A stretch of DNA of 64,000 nt from Psychroflexus sp. MES1-P1E. GTDB taxonomy: Bacteria; Bacteroidota; Bacteroidia; Flavobacteriales; Flavobacteriaceae. The notes under the pieces are model-generated. The model did not search any database. It saw nothing but the letters and a program-made list of their open reading frames with translations, and was not told the origin of the DNA. Of the stretch, positions 15,910 through 24,877 are shown piece after piece. Position numbers and translations under genes: made by a program. The stretch lies in the NCBI RefSeq assembly GCF_002836055.1, contig NZ_PJBS01000350.1:31685-95684 (forward strand), written 5' to 3'. Position 1 is the first letter of the stretch; each line of letters begins with the position of its first letter.

Positions 15910-16752
15910 ATGTTAGACTTAGGCATAAAGCATACCTTAATGATTGATAGAGACACTCCTCCTGGATTGTTTTTAACACAAGATTCTACTGAAGAAGAAG
16001 TTCTTCTCCCTAATAAATACAAACCAGAGCAGTTTGAAATCGGAGATCATTTGGAGGTGTTCGTTTATTTAGACTTCGACGAGCGTCCAGTAGCAACTAC
16101 CTTGGAGCCTAAAGTGATGTTAGATGAATTTGCTTTTTTAAAGTGCGTCGACAGTAATGATTTTGGTGCTTTTTTGGATTGGGGATTAGAAAAACATTTG
16201 TTTGTACCTCATATCGAGCAAGCCTACAGAATGGTAGAAGGTGACCATTATTTGATATTCTGTTATTTAGATGAGCAGACCAACCGTCTAGTCGCCTCTA
16301 GTCGTGTTAATAAATTTGTCGATAATACGATTCTTACAGTTGAGCATTTTGATGAAGTAGATTTGATCGTTACCAATCCTACTGATATGGGATATAATGT
16401 TATCATTAATGAAATTCATTCGGGTTTATTGTACAAAGATGAAGTCTTTCAAGATTTAAAAACCGGAGATATACTCAAAGGGATTATTAAAAAAATAAGA
16501 CCTGATAATAAGATAGATGTCTCTCTTCAACGCCCAGGTTATAGAGGTATTGAGCCCAATGCGGACAAGATCATGGAGGTTCTTCAAGCTACTGAGGATG
16601 GTTTTCTTTCTCTACATGATAAATCCAAACCTGAGCTGATTTATGATACGGTTCACCTCAGTAAGAAAGCGTTTAAAAAAGCGATAGGGACGCTTTACAA
16701 AAACAGGCAAATTACTATTGAAAATGGGGTGGGGATTTATATTCAAAAATAA
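15910..16752 (+). CDS. CvfB-like S1 RNA-binding protein
   Basis: A 280-aa cytoplasmic protein of the CvfB/YitL family. It carries consecutive S1-like OB folds (about residues 1-65, 68-140 and 145-215, the last with TGDILKGIIKKIRPDNKIDVSL) and a C-terminal winged-helix segment (about 225-280, LHDKSKPELIYDTVHLSKKAFKKAIGTLYK). Staphylococcal CvfB binds RNA and affects virulence gene expression. The role in Flavobacteria is unknown, but RNA binding is likely. It follows menD with its own promoter and converges on the next gene with a 1-nt gap. Confidence 0.85.
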   Translation: MLDLGIKHTLMIDRDTPPGLFLTQDSTEEEVLLPNKYKPEQFEIGDHLEVFVYLDFDERPVATTLEPKVMLDEFAFLKCVDSNDFGAFLDWGLEKHLFVPHIEQAYRMVEGDHYLIFCYLDEQTNRLVASSRVNKFVDNTILTVEHFDEVDLIVTNPTDMGYNVIINEIHSGLLYKDEVFQDLKTGDILKGIIKKIRPDNKIDVSLQRPGYRGIEPNADKIMEVLQATEDGFLSLHDKSKPELIYDTVHLSKKAFKKAIGTLYKNRQITIENGVGIYIQK

Positions 16753-16753
16753 A

Positions 16754-17257
16754 TTACCTAAAGTAGAATCCTGTTCCTAAAGATCTTCTGTAAGGTGATA
16801 ATTGATAAAAAGGAGATATAAATCGATATTGGTCCCCTAAATCTTTATAGCTAGAATTTTTGATTCTATGAAGATCTGAATATATGGCTTGATTGTGGTA
16901 AGAGGGTGCCCAAGGTGATGATGAGCTGTTGTCCAATTTTGGTTTAAAATTGCTAAACATAGCAGTTTGCCTTTCTACAAAAGAAAACTGTTGCTCTTGT
17001 TGTTGCTTAGCCCTGTAAGCTTTTCTATTTGCTGCTTCTACCATGTTTATTTCTGGCCTTGACGAAAAGGGGTCCTTAAAAATATCAACTTCTGGTAAGT
17101 TAAACTGCCTTCCCATTGTTCTTATACTAAAAGGATCTTCATTAAAACTCAAGGATGTAAGTAGTCTTGGCTCAAACATGTCAAAATCAGATTGAGCTTT
17201 CAAAAAATGAAAGCTTAATACAAAAGCGACTATTAAAAAAAGTTTTAAAAACTTCAT
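16754..17257 (-). CDS. Uncharacterised exported protein
   Basis: A 167-aa protein with a clear N-terminal signal peptide (about residues 1-21, ending FLKAQ). The mature part is rich in Ser, Phe, Arg and Gln, with a short glutamine-rich stretch (about 85-91) and a Tyr/Arg-rich tail. I recognise no domain. It lies 19 nt downstream of the tryptophan dioxygenase gene on the same strand and may be co-transcribed. Confidence 0.65.
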   Translation of the reverse strand: MKFLKLFLIVAFVLSFHFLKAQSDFDMFEPRLLTSLSFNEDPFSIRTMGRQFNLPEVDIFKDPFSSRPEINMVEAANRKAYRAKQQQEQQFSFVERQTAMFSNFKPKLDNSSSSPWAPSYHNQAIYSDLHRIKNSSYKDLGDQYRFISPFYQLSPYRRSLGTGFYFR

Positions 17258-17276
17258 GGTTAAAATTAATCAAAAA

Positions 17277-18179
17277 TTATACCCAATTTAAGATGTCATC
17301 TTTTTTCCATAAATCTGGGAAAAAAGAGCGTTGCTGGTATTTAGGATGAAGGTACTTTTTCCAATCGGAACCTCCAGTTGCTTCTTTTACTTTTCCTTTC
17401 TTTTGTAGATATTTTGCAGCAGTTTTGAGGTGAATCATTGGCCATCTTACGTTGTAGTGATGGTCAAAATCTTTCATTCTAATTTTTAATTTTTCACTGG
17501 GGTTATCAAATTTTAAATATTGTTCTAAAATACAATGACCTTGAACATTCATTGTTAAAGCTTTAAACCCTTCAAGGTATTTTTCTTCAAAGGCCTTAAG
17601 CGTATAATTACTTTTGCCTGTACTTCTGTTGTAGCCAGCATCTCTCCAATATATATTTTCAAAAATTTCATCAGCACTAGGAGTGGAGGTGAGCTCTTTT
17701 TTCCCATTTTCATTTACTAAATTGATGGGCGGTGTGCACATCAATTCCAAATGACGAAATTGTGCACTTTGGAATCCACTAGCCGGTGTTAGAGATAATC
17801 GAAACTGACTGTAATCGTCGTAATTTATGCCATCTTTCATAACATCAAAAGAAGTGATAAGCATATCGGTGTAGCGCATAAGCCGTTTGAGCTTATCCAT
17901 AAATATCTCTTCCCCAGTAAAGTCTTTAAGTTCAGTAATTTGTCGAGCCTCATGGATCATGAGTTTTAAGGTCAGCTCAGTAATTTGATGATAAATAATA
18001 AAAACAGTTTCGTCCTTAAAATCTGTTTTAGGTTTTTGTAAAGACAACAAGGTATCTACCTCAATATAATCCCAATAATTAAGAGGTTTGGAATGGAGAA
18101 GACCTTTTAAGTAATTTTCTGGATTCTCGCCTAAGGCTTCGTACTTGTTTTTGAGTTGCTTTAAAAGCTCTTCATTCAT
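17277..18179 (-). CDS. Tryptophan 2,3-dioxygenase family protein
   Basis: A 300-aa haem enzyme opening the indole ring of tryptophan to N-formylkynurenine, the first step of the kynurenine route. Family features are YWDYIEVDTLLSLQKP, the helix ETVFIIYHQITELTLKLMIHEARQI, LTPASGFQSAQFRHLE (substrate/haem pocket) and a C-terminal RWPMIHLKTAAKYL with GGSDW. The bacterial enzyme from Xanthomonas has similar length. No other kynurenine gene is in the window, so use for NAD synthesis versus breakdown is open; nadC at 53.8 kb is on a separate transcript. Confidence 0.9.
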   Translation of the reverse strand: MNEELLKQLKNKYEALGENPENYLKGLLHSKPLNYWDYIEVDTLLSLQKPKTDFKDETVFIIYHQITELTLKLMIHEARQITELKDFTGEEIFMDKLKRLMRYTDMLITSFDVMKDGINYDDYSQFRLSLTPASGFQSAQFRHLELMCTPPINLVNENGKKELTSTPSADEIFENIYWRDAGYNRSTGKSNYTLKAFEEKYLEGFKALTMNVQGHCILEQYLKFDNPSEKLKIRMKDFDHHYNVRWPMIHLKTAAKYLQKKGKVKEATGGSDWKKYLHPKYQQRSFFPDLWKKDDILNWV

Positions 18180-18195
18180 CGACTTTTGTTTTATT

Positions 18196-18203
18196 CAAAT
18201 TTA
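18196..18203 (-). promoter_or_regulatory. -7 promoter element of the tryptophan dioxygenase gene
   Basis: On the minus strand TAAATTTG, a TAnnTTTG match, 16 nt before the ATG at 18179. Confidence 0.5.
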
Positions 18204-18362
18204 TTAAATTTAGTCAAGCTAAAGGTCAATTTGATTAAATAAGGTTGACCAAATCATCAACTTGTTGTGATATCAGAATCAAAATTTTTCTTACCATAAA
18301 GTAAGCTGATACATATATGCTAAGAACAAATTTTTGAAGTCCTAGAAAACCTAAAAACTTGT

Positions 18363-18370
18363 TACCTTTG
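18363..18370 (+). promoter_or_regulatory. -7 promoter element of trxB
   Basis: TACCTTTG, a TAnnTTTG match, 16 nt before the trxB ATG at 18387. The rest of the 207-bp gap between trxB and the tryptophan dioxygenase gene shows nothing else I can support. Confidence 0.55.
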
Positions 18371-18386
18371 TAAAAAATTAGAAACT

Positions 18387-19370
18387 ATGTCAGATACTAT
18401 AGAACGTATAAAATGTTTAATCGTAGGTTCAGGTCCTGCCGGTTACACAGCTGCGATTTATGCTGCAAGAGCAGATATGAACCCAGTAGTTTACACAGGA
18501 ATGGAGCCTGGAGGGCAATTGACAACCACTACAGAAGTTGATAACTTCCCCGGTTATCCTCAAGGAATTGATGGTCCAAGAATGATGGTAGAGTTACAGC
18601 AACAAGCCGAGCGTTTTGGAACTGATGTTCGCATAGGAATGGTAACCAAGGTAGAACTATCTGATAAAGTAGGGGGTATTCATAAAGCTCAGGTCGATAA
18701 TAAAACATGGGTTGAAGCGGAAACTGTCCTTATTTCGACTGGTGCCTCAGCTAAATATTTAGGAATACCAAGTGAACAGCGATTAAGAGGTGGAGGAGTT
18801 TCTGCTTGTGCGGTTTGTGATGGTTTCTTCTATAAAGGACAAGATGTTGCGATTGTAGGTGGTGGAGATACCGCTTGTGAAGAAGCAACATACTTATCTA
18901 ATATTTGTACTAAAGTCACCATGTTGGTAAGGAAAGGGGATATGAAAGCTTCTAAAGCTATGCAGCATCGTGTTGAAAAAGCAAAAAACATCGATCTTAG
19001 ATACTACTCTGAAATCGATGAGGTACTTGGAGAACAGGTTGTAGAAGGCTTAAGAATTCTCAATAATAAAACGGGTGCAAAAGAAGAAATAAAAATCACT
19101 GGTTTGTTTATAGCTATCGGACATAAACCTAACACAGACATGTTTAAAGGCTATTTAGATATGGATGAGGTAGGTTATATTATCACAAAACCAAAATCTA
19201 CTAAAACGAATTATCCTGGCGTGTTTGCATGTGGTGATTCTCAAGATAAAGAATATAGACAAGCAGTTACAGCGGCAGGAACAGGATGCATGGCTGCTTT
19301 AGATGCTGAACGTTACTTGGGTAGCCTAGAAGGAATACTTGAAAATGAAAAAGAGGCAGTGGCTAACTAA
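18387..19370 (+). CDS. trxB: Thioredoxin-disulfide reductase
   Basis: TrxB passes electrons from NADPH through FAD and a redox-active disulfide to thioredoxin in the cytoplasm. The 327-aa protein has the FAD-binding GSGPAGYTAAIYAARA (about 14-29), the active-site CAVC (C141, C144) within CAVCDGFFYKG, the NADPH-binding GGGDTACEEA and the second FAD motif FACGDSQDKEYRQAVTAAGTG. Nothing is missing. It stands alone with its own promoter and an 18-bp palindromic terminator. Confidence 0.96.
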   Translation: MSDTIERIKCLIVGSGPAGYTAAIYAARADMNPVVYTGMEPGGQLTTTTEVDNFPGYPQGIDGPRMMVELQQQAERFGTDVRIGMVTKVELSDKVGGIHKAQVDNKTWVEAETVLISTGASAKYLGIPSEQRLRGGGVSACAVCDGFFYKGQDVAIVGGGDTACEEATYLSNICTKVTMLVRKGDMKASKAMQHRVEKAKNIDLRYYSEIDEVLGEQVVEGLRILNNKTGAKEEIKITGLFIAIGHKPNTDMFKGYLDMDEVGYIITKPKSTKTNYPGVFACGDSQDKEYRQAVTAAGTGCMAALDAERYLGSLEGILENEKEAVAN

Positions 19371-19372
19371 CA

Positions 19373-19425
19373 TTTAAACTCACTTATAAATAAAATTTAA
19401 TAGTGAGTTTATAAGTGAGTTTAAA
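19373..19425. terminator. Bidirectional terminator between trxB and aroB
   Basis: TTTAAACTCACTTATAAA (19373-19390) and TTTATAAGTGAGTTTAAA (19408-19425) form an 18-bp perfect stem with a 17-nt loop between two convergent genes. The arms are AT-rich, so both strands end with T-rich sequence. Confidence 0.75.
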
Positions 19426-19430
19426 ATTTA

Positions 19431-20504
19431 CTAAAGGTCTTTGTAATACGCAAAGGCCTTATTTATTTGATCATCTCTCACCCTGCAATTTAGTTTTGGC
19501 TGACCTATTTTTTCTAATAAAACAAAGTTGATATTGCCACTAGAATTTTTCTTATCATGTTTAAGATAAGTCTTTACATTGGACACATCCTCTGAAGTGA
19601 AAGTGACTGGTTTAAAATATTGGCTGATAAGTTGACTTGCCTTGTCGCATTTTTTTTCTGAAAACTGTAATATATCTGCAGACAGCTTTAAGGCTAAAAT
19701 CATTCCTATGGCCACAGCTTCTCCGTGAAGTAGTTTTGTTTTAGAGGGCGATTCCATCTGATAGGATTCTATAGCATGCCCTAGGGTATGTCCGAAATTT
19801 AAGGCCATTCTCAATCCATTTTCAAAGGGATCTTCTTCGGCTATTTTGGTTTTGATTCGGATAGAATCTCTAATCAACTCAGGCAATTTGTCTACTTGAA
19901 ATTGAGATAAATCTTTAAAGCTATTTAAATAATCTTCATTTGCAATTAAGCCGTGTTTAAGCATTTCTGCTAACCCACTCCTCATTTCTTCGGAAGATAA
20001 AGTAGAGAGATAACCAACATCTACAACAACCAGTTGAGGTGGACGTATAAGTCCGATTTGATTTTTTAAACTATCAAGGTTTACACCATTCTTTCCCCCT
20101 ATGGCGGCATCTACCATGCCGAGTAGAGTTGTAGGAATATGTACAAAGTCAATCCCTCTCTTAAAACTAGAGGCTACAAACCCACCGATATCTGTCACAA
20201 TTCCACCTCCGAGATTTATCAAAAGTGATTTTCTATCAGCTCCAGTTTCAGATAAGGTTTTCCAGATTTCCGAACAAGTTGAAATAGTTTTGAATTCTTC
20301 CCCAGGTTCAATTTCGATCCATTCAATTCTGACGTCTGCTTCAATTTTTTCTGAAAGAAATTTAGAGCATTTCTCCTGAGTATTGGTGTCGACCAAAATA
20401 TAAATGGAAGAATAAGATTTGGTGTTTATCAGTAAATTGAGTTCAGTATATGCCTGTTCTTGAAATGCTATGGTATAGTTTTCTAGCTCTATCGTATTCA
20501 TCAT
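19431..20504 (-). CDS. aroB: 3-dehydroquinate synthase
   Basis: AroB converts DAHP to 3-dehydroquinate, step two of the shikimate pathway, using NAD and a divalent metal. The 357-aa sequence shows GGGIVTDIGGFVASSFKRG, the HIPTTLLGMVDAAIGGKNGVN core, the metal-binding FGHTLGHAIE and HGEAVAIGM. Two adjacent ATG codons (20504 and 20501) are equivalent starts. It works with the DAHP synthase fusion, aroE and aroA found elsewhere in this window. It is divergent from proline dehydrogenase. Confidence 0.96.
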   Translation of the reverse strand: MMNTIELENYTIAFQEQAYTELNLLINTKSYSSIYILVDTNTQEKCSKFLSEKIEADVRIEWIEIEPGEEFKTISTCSEIWKTLSETGADRKSLLINLGGGIVTDIGGFVASSFKRGIDFVHIPTTLLGMVDAAIGGKNGVNLDSLKNQIGLIRPPQLVVVDVGYLSTLSSEEMRSGLAEMLKHGLIANEDYLNSFKDLSQFQVDKLPELIRDSIRIKTKIAEEDPFENGLRMALNFGHTLGHAIESYQMESPSKTKLLHGEAVAIGMILALKLSADILQFSEKKCDKASQLISQYFKPVTFTSEDVSNVKTYLKHDKKNSSGNINFVLLEKIGQPKLNCRVRDDQINKAFAYYKDL

Positions 20505-20569
20505 TAAAAAGCTTTGTTAAGATTCTTGAAATAGCTAAGTTGCTACAGCGAAAATACTACATCAATTCC

Positions 20570-20577
20570 TATATTTG
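20570..20577 (+). promoter_or_regulatory. -7 promoter element of the proline dehydrogenase gene
   Basis: TATATTTG, an exact TAnnTTTG match, 16 nt before the ATG at 20594. Confidence 0.6.
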
Positions 20578-20593
20578 AATACAATTTTTCAAT

Positions 20594-21787
20594 ATGATCG
20601 ATACTAAAATATTTAACGATACCAAACACGCCTTTGTCTTAAAATCAGATAAAGACTTGAAGCGTTCCCTGTTTCTCTTTACTATGATGAACATTCCTTT
20701 TTTTGTTCCGATTTCTACAAGAGCAACCAATTTAGCTCTAGACTTAAAACTACCTATCGATAGTTTGGTGAGAGCTACTATTTTCGAGCAATTTTGCGGA
20801 GGTGAAAGCCAAGATGAATGCATGCCACTTGTGAAAAAAATGTATGCAGAAAATGTGTATAGTGTTTTGGATTATTCTGTAGAAGGCAAGGAAACCGAAG
20901 AGGAATTTGATAAAGCTGCAAATACAAAAATAGAGATTATAGAATACGCCTCTAAGTCAAAAGAAATTCCTTTTGCTGTAGCAAAACCGACGAGTTTAGG
21001 ACGTTTTGCAATATGGGAAAAAGTCACTGCCAACGACGTTCTTTCAGATGAAGAACAACAAGAATGGGACAGTATAAAATTTAGGTTTGAAAAGGTTTGC
21101 CAAGCTGCTTACGATAATGACACTAAACTTCTTATCGATGCAGAAGATACATGGATGCAGGACGCAGCAGATAATCTTGCTGAGGATATGATGAGAAAAT
21201 TCAATAAGGAAAAAGCAATCATATTCAATACCCTGCAATGCTACCGTTGGGACAGATTGTCTTACGCAAAGGCTATACATGAAAGAGCTCAAAGGGATGG
21301 TTTTAAATTGGGGTTTAAAACAGTTCGAGGTGCATATATGGAAAAAGAGAATGCGAGGGCCAAGAGAAAAGGCTATCTAACCCCTATCTGTGAGGATAAA
21401 GAAGCTACCGATGTTAACTTTAATGCAGTGATGTGTTATTGTATAGACAATATAGATCAAATTTCGCAATTTATAGGAACTCATAATGAGGTGAGTACTT
21501 ATATGGCATTACAGTTAATGAGCCAAAAAGATATTTCACTTTCAGATGACAGAATTTGGTTTGGACAATTGTATGGGATGAGCGACCATATCAGTTTCAA
21601 CATTGGTAGAATAAATTCCAATGCAATTAAGCTCCTACCATTTGGTCCTATTAAAGATGTGATTCCCTATTTGATAAGAAGAGCTCAAGAAAATTCTTCT
21701 GTTCGAGGTCAGACCGGTCGTGAATTAGCTTTATTAAGAGAAGAAAAGCAAAGAAGAGCTGGCCAATTTGTAAAACGAGTTGAATAA
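20594..21787 (+). CDS. Proline dehydrogenase
   Basis: A 397-aa FAD enzyme oxidising proline to 1-pyrroline-5-carboxylate and feeding electrons to the respiratory chain. The beta/alpha barrel shows the motifs DAEDTWMQ, IIFNTLQCYRWDRL, FKTVRGAYMEKENA (flavin binding), TPICEDKEATDVNFN, GTHNEVSTYMA, FGQLYGMSDHISF and the C-terminal RRAQENSSVRGQTGREL substrate-binding helix. It is the monofunctional type; no P5C dehydrogenase is nearby. The DinB-like gene follows 1 nt after its stop codon. Confidence 0.92.
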   Translation: MIDTKIFNDTKHAFVLKSDKDLKRSLFLFTMMNIPFFVPISTRATNLALDLKLPIDSLVRATIFEQFCGGESQDECMPLVKKMYAENVYSVLDYSVEGKETEEEFDKAANTKIEIIEYASKSKEIPFAVAKPTSLGRFAIWEKVTANDVLSDEEQQEWDSIKFRFEKVCQAAYDNDTKLLIDAEDTWMQDAADNLAEDMMRKFNKEKAIIFNTLQCYRWDRLSYAKAIHERAQRDGFKLGFKTVRGAYMEKENARAKRKGYLTPICEDKEATDVNFNAVMCYCIDNIDQISQFIGTHNEVSTYMALQLMSQKDISLSDDRIWFGQLYGMSDHISFNIGRINSNAIKLLPFGPIKDVIPYLIRRAQENSSVRGQTGRELALLREEKQRRAGQFVKRVE

Positions 21788-21788
21788 T

Positions 21789-22310
21789 ATGGAAGTTACA
21801 AAAGCAGAAATTTATCAAACAGAGTATAAACCATATTACGACTTGTATCTTCAACGTGTTCCTTTAGAGACCACCCTATTAGAAGCTTTGGACCAAAAAG
21901 AAGAGTTAATTAATTTTTTCAATACTCTCCCAAAGAACAAATTAGGTTTTAGATATGCACCCAATAAGTGGACGCCAAAGCAGATTCTTCAGCATCTCAT
22001 CGATACCGAGCGTATTTTCATGAACAGGGCTTTGAGGTTTGCAAGAAAGGACTTTACAGAGTTGCCAGGTTATGATGAAAACGACTATGCGGAACATTGT
22101 TTTTCTAATCATAGAACTTTAGAAGATTTACTGGAAGAATTCCAGGCTTTGAGGATATCTAGTATATATCTATTTAAAAGTTTTGAAAATGAGATGCTAA
22201 CCAATATTGGTCAAGCCAGTGGAGGTCCATTTTCTGTAAGAGTTTTGCCTTTTATTTTATGTGGTCATCAAAAGCATCATATCCATATTATTAAAGAGCG
22301 TTATTTATAA
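21789..22310 (+). CDS. DinB family protein
   Basis: A 173-aa four-helix-bundle protein of the DinB/YfiT superfamily. The motifs NKWTPKQILQHLIDTERIFMNRALRFAR and FILCGHQKHHIHIIKERYL supply the three histidines that bind a divalent metal in this fold. Family members are thiol-dependent S-transferases or of unknown role. The frame opens with a TTG three codons earlier; the ATG at 21789 is preferred, being just past the proline dehydrogenase stop. It is 7 nt upstream of xseA. Confidence 0.85.
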   Translation: MEVTKAEIYQTEYKPYYDLYLQRVPLETTLLEALDQKEELINFFNTLPKNKLGFRYAPNKWTPKQILQHLIDTERIFMNRALRFARKDFTELPGYDENDYAEHCFSNHRTLEDLLEEFQALRISSIYLFKSFENEMLTNIGQASGGPFSVRVLPFILCGHQKHHIHIIKERYL

Positions 22311-22317
22311 GAATTCA

Positions 22318-23718
22318 ATGTCAAACTCACCTGCAACATCTGTATTTACTTTACTAGATATTGGTAAGAGCTTACAACGGATGATTTCTACGCATTACCA
22401 CAAGCCATACTGGATTAAAACCGAGATTGCTAAGTTAAACGTATATACTAAAAGCGGACATTGTTATCCAGACTTAGTCGAAAAACAGAACGGACAAGTA
22501 TTGGCTCAAATGCGAGCTATTATATGGTCGGACACTTTTAAGATTATTTCAAAACAATTTGAAGACGTAACCAGAAAACCCTTGTCTGAGGGGATGACGG
22601 TTATGATCTTAGCTAAAGTTACTTATCATCCCAATTATGGGTTTTCTTTGAATATTGTAGATATTGATGCTAGTTTTACCTTAGGTGAGATGGCCAAAGA
22701 AAAGCTAGAAAGCCTTAAGCGTTTAAAAACTGAGAGCTTGTTTGATCTAAATAAGACTCTTACTTTTCCAAAAGTTCCAAAGCGTATTGCCATTATTTCT
22801 GTGGAAACCAGCAAAGGTTATCAAGACTTTTTAAATATTATTTCACATAACAAATACGGGTTCAAATTTGAGTTAGAGCTTTTTCCTGCTTTGCTTCAAG
22901 GTGATAAAGCCATCACTTCTATTTCTGAAGCATTAGAGCTTATCAAAACAAGAACATCTGAATTTGATGCAGTCACAATTATAAGAGGTGGAGGCGGGGA
23001 TGTAGGTTTAAGTTGTTATGATAGTTTTATTTTAGCCTCTAAAGTGGCAAGATTCCCCTTGCCAGTTATTTCTGGGATTGGTCATTCCACCAATGAAACT
23101 CTAGTCGAAATGGTAACCTATACCAATAAAATCACTCCAACAGATGTCGCTTATTTTTTTATCGATAGATTTATGGATTGCCTTGAGGAGCTGAATATGC
23201 TTCATTCAGATTTCAATAGATTAGTAAAGTATAAGCTGAAGGAAGAACAGTTTGAATTAAAGGCTTTGCACCAAAAATTTAAATCTCAAGTCGACACGCT
23301 TTTACAACGGCATGACTTTATGCTGAAACAACAGCGACAACGAATCAAATCTACACTACCTTCTTATGTAAGAAGTCGGTTTGACAGTTTAACTCAGTTG
23401 AGTTTTCAACTTAAATTTATGACTAAACAAGGTTTTCAAACTGAAAATCAACAATTAAAACGGCTTTCAAATACCTTAAAGAGGGAAACCTCAGACGTGT
23501 TGGTAAATAATCACAACACTCTGAATTATTTATCCTCCAATCTAAAATTATTATCACCAGAACAAATTCTTAAACGCGGATATACATTGAATTTAGTTAA
23601 CGATAAGATTATAAAATCCGCTTCTGATTTAAAAACTGGGGATCAACTAAAGACCATGTTTGCAGACGGTTATGCTGAAAGTAAAGTGATAAAAACAAAA
23701 CTCAATGGAAAAAATTAA
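22318..23718 (+). CDS. xseA: Exodeoxyribonuclease VII large subunit
   Basis: XseA is the catalytic subunit of exonuclease VII, a single-strand-specific nuclease. The 466-aa protein has an N-terminal OB fold (about residues 8-105, including YWIKTEIAKLN), the catalytic core with RIAIISVETSKGYQDF, IIRGGGGDVGLSCYDSF and PVISGIGHSTNETL, a long coiled-coil region (about 290-400) and a short C-terminal beta segment with LKRGYTLNLVNDK. The open frame continues 19 codons further upstream inside the DinB gene, but homology starts at MSNSPATSV. It overlaps xseB by 14 nt. Confidence 0.95.
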   Translation: MSNSPATSVFTLLDIGKSLQRMISTHYHKPYWIKTEIAKLNVYTKSGHCYPDLVEKQNGQVLAQMRAIIWSDTFKIISKQFEDVTRKPLSEGMTVMILAKVTYHPNYGFSLNIVDIDASFTLGEMAKEKLESLKRLKTESLFDLNKTLTFPKVPKRIAIISVETSKGYQDFLNIISHNKYGFKFELELFPALLQGDKAITSISEALELIKTRTSEFDAVTIIRGGGGDVGLSCYDSFILASKVARFPLPVISGIGHSTNETLVEMVTYTNKITPTDVAYFFIDRFMDCLEELNMLHSDFNRLVKYKLKEEQFELKALHQKFKSQVDTLLQRHDFMLKQQRQRIKSTLPSYVRSRFDSLTQLSFQLKFMTKQGFQTENQQLKRLSNTLKRETSDVLVNNHNTLNYLSSNLKLLSPEQILKRGYTLNLVNDKIIKSASDLKTGDQLKTMFADGYAESKVIKTKLNGKN

Positions 23719-23923
23719 AGACTACGAAACTGCTTTAAGTGAACTAAAAACTATAGTTTCCAAGATCGAAAATGACTCAGTGTCGGTAGACGAACTTACC
23801 AAAAAGGTAGAACGAGCCTCGGAGTTGATGAAGTATTGCAAAACAGTTTTGACCAAAACCGAGAGTGAAGTCAATTCCGCTCTGGATGATATGGTGGATC
23901 TAAACGAGGACTCCAACGATTAA
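23705..23923 (+). CDS. xseB: Exodeoxyribonuclease VII small subunit
   Basis: A 72-aa helical protein that binds the XseA coiled coil to form exonuclease VII. The typical XseB pattern is visible: YETALSELKTIVSKIENDSVSVDELTKKVERASELMKYC. Length is normal. The gene starts inside the end of xseA and its 3' end overlaps the convergent kdsA by 4 nt. Confidence 0.93.
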   Translation: MEKIKDYETALSELKTIVSKIENDSVSVDELTKKVERASELMKYCKTVLTKTESEVNSALDDMVDLNEDSND

Positions 23924-24738
23924 AAGTGGTTAATAGTTTGTCTTATTTTAACCAACCGTGTTAGAATCCCTTCTAGCAAATCTATGTTGAGCATATTGGC
24001 GCCATCACTTTTAGCTTCGCTTGGATTAAAGTGAGTTTCAATGAACAGTCCATCTACATTATTTACTATTCCAGCTCTAGCAATAGTTTCAATCATTTCA
24101 GGCCTTCCTCCAGTAATTCCAGAAGATTGGTTGGGTTGTTGTAAAGAATGGGTAACATCTAAAACTGTTGAAGCATAACGCCGCATTGTTGGAATACCTC
24201 TAAAATCTACAATTAAGTCTTGGTACCCAAACATGGTTCCACGATCTGTAATCATCACTTTATCATTGCCAGAATCCTTTATCTTTTGTGTTGCATGCTG
24301 CATACTTTCAGGACTCATAAATTGTCCTTTTTTAAGATTGATGACTTTACCCGTTTCTGCAGCCGCAACTAGTAAATCGGTTTGACGCACAAGGAAAGCA
24401 GGAATTTGTAAAATGTCTACATACTTTGCTGCCATAGCAGCGTCACTTTCTTTATGAATATCTGTGACCGTCGGTACGTCAAACTTTTCACTTACTTTTT
24501 TGAGGATTTCTAGGGCTTTTTCATCCCCTATTCCTGTAAAGCTATCTATTCTACTTCGATTTGCTTTCTTAAAAGAGCCTTTGAATACAAAAGGGATTTC
24601 TAGTTTATCAGTAATTTCCAAGATGCGTTCGGCAATTCTCATAGCCATATCTTCACTTTCTATAGCACAAGGTCCAGCTAATAAGAAAAAGTTGGAGGAG
24701 TTGGTATGTTTAAGTTTAGGAATAAGTTGCAAATCCAT
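23920..24738 (-). CDS. kdsA: 3-deoxy-8-phosphooctulonate synthase
   Basis: KdsA condenses phosphoenolpyruvate with arabinose 5-phosphate to Kdo-8-phosphate for the lipopolysaccharide inner core. The 272-aa protein carries the AGPCAIES, FKGSFKKANRSRIDSFTG, TVTDIHKESDA, QTDLLVAAAETGKVINLKKGQFMSP, TDRGTMFGYQDLIVD and DVTHSLQQPN blocks of the family. A KdsC-like phosphatase, the next step, is encoded at 33.0-33.5 kb in a separate operon. The protein is homologous to the DAHP synthase domain at 41.6 kb, but arabinose-5-phosphate-type motifs identify it clearly. Confidence 0.95.
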   Translation of the reverse strand: MDLQLIPKLKHTNSSNFFLLAGPCAIESEDMAMRIAERILEITDKLEIPFVFKGSFKKANRSRIDSFTGIGDEKALEILKKVSEKFDVPTVTDIHKESDAAMAAKYVDILQIPAFLVRQTDLLVAAAETGKVINLKKGQFMSPESMQHATQKIKDSGNDKVMITDRGTMFGYQDLIVDFRGIPTMRRYASTVLDVTHSLQQPNQSSGITGGRPEMIETIARAGIVNNVDGLFIETHFNPSEAKSDGANMLNIDLLEGILTRLVKIRQTINHF

Positions 24739-24752
24739 TTTTTTAATTTTTT

Positions 24753-24760
24753 CAAAGATA
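24753..24760 (-). promoter_or_regulatory. -7 promoter element of kdsA
   Basis: On the minus strand TATCTTTG, a TAnnTTTG match, 14 nt before the ATG at 24738. Confidence 0.5.
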
Positions 24761-24877
24761 AGGATTTGTAGTAGGATTTCTGTTCAAGTATTTTAGTAAG
24801 ACAAATAATTTCTAGGACATATATTTCATTATCTTTAAATTTAATTGTTAAATCAAAAATTAAAAGATAAAAACACT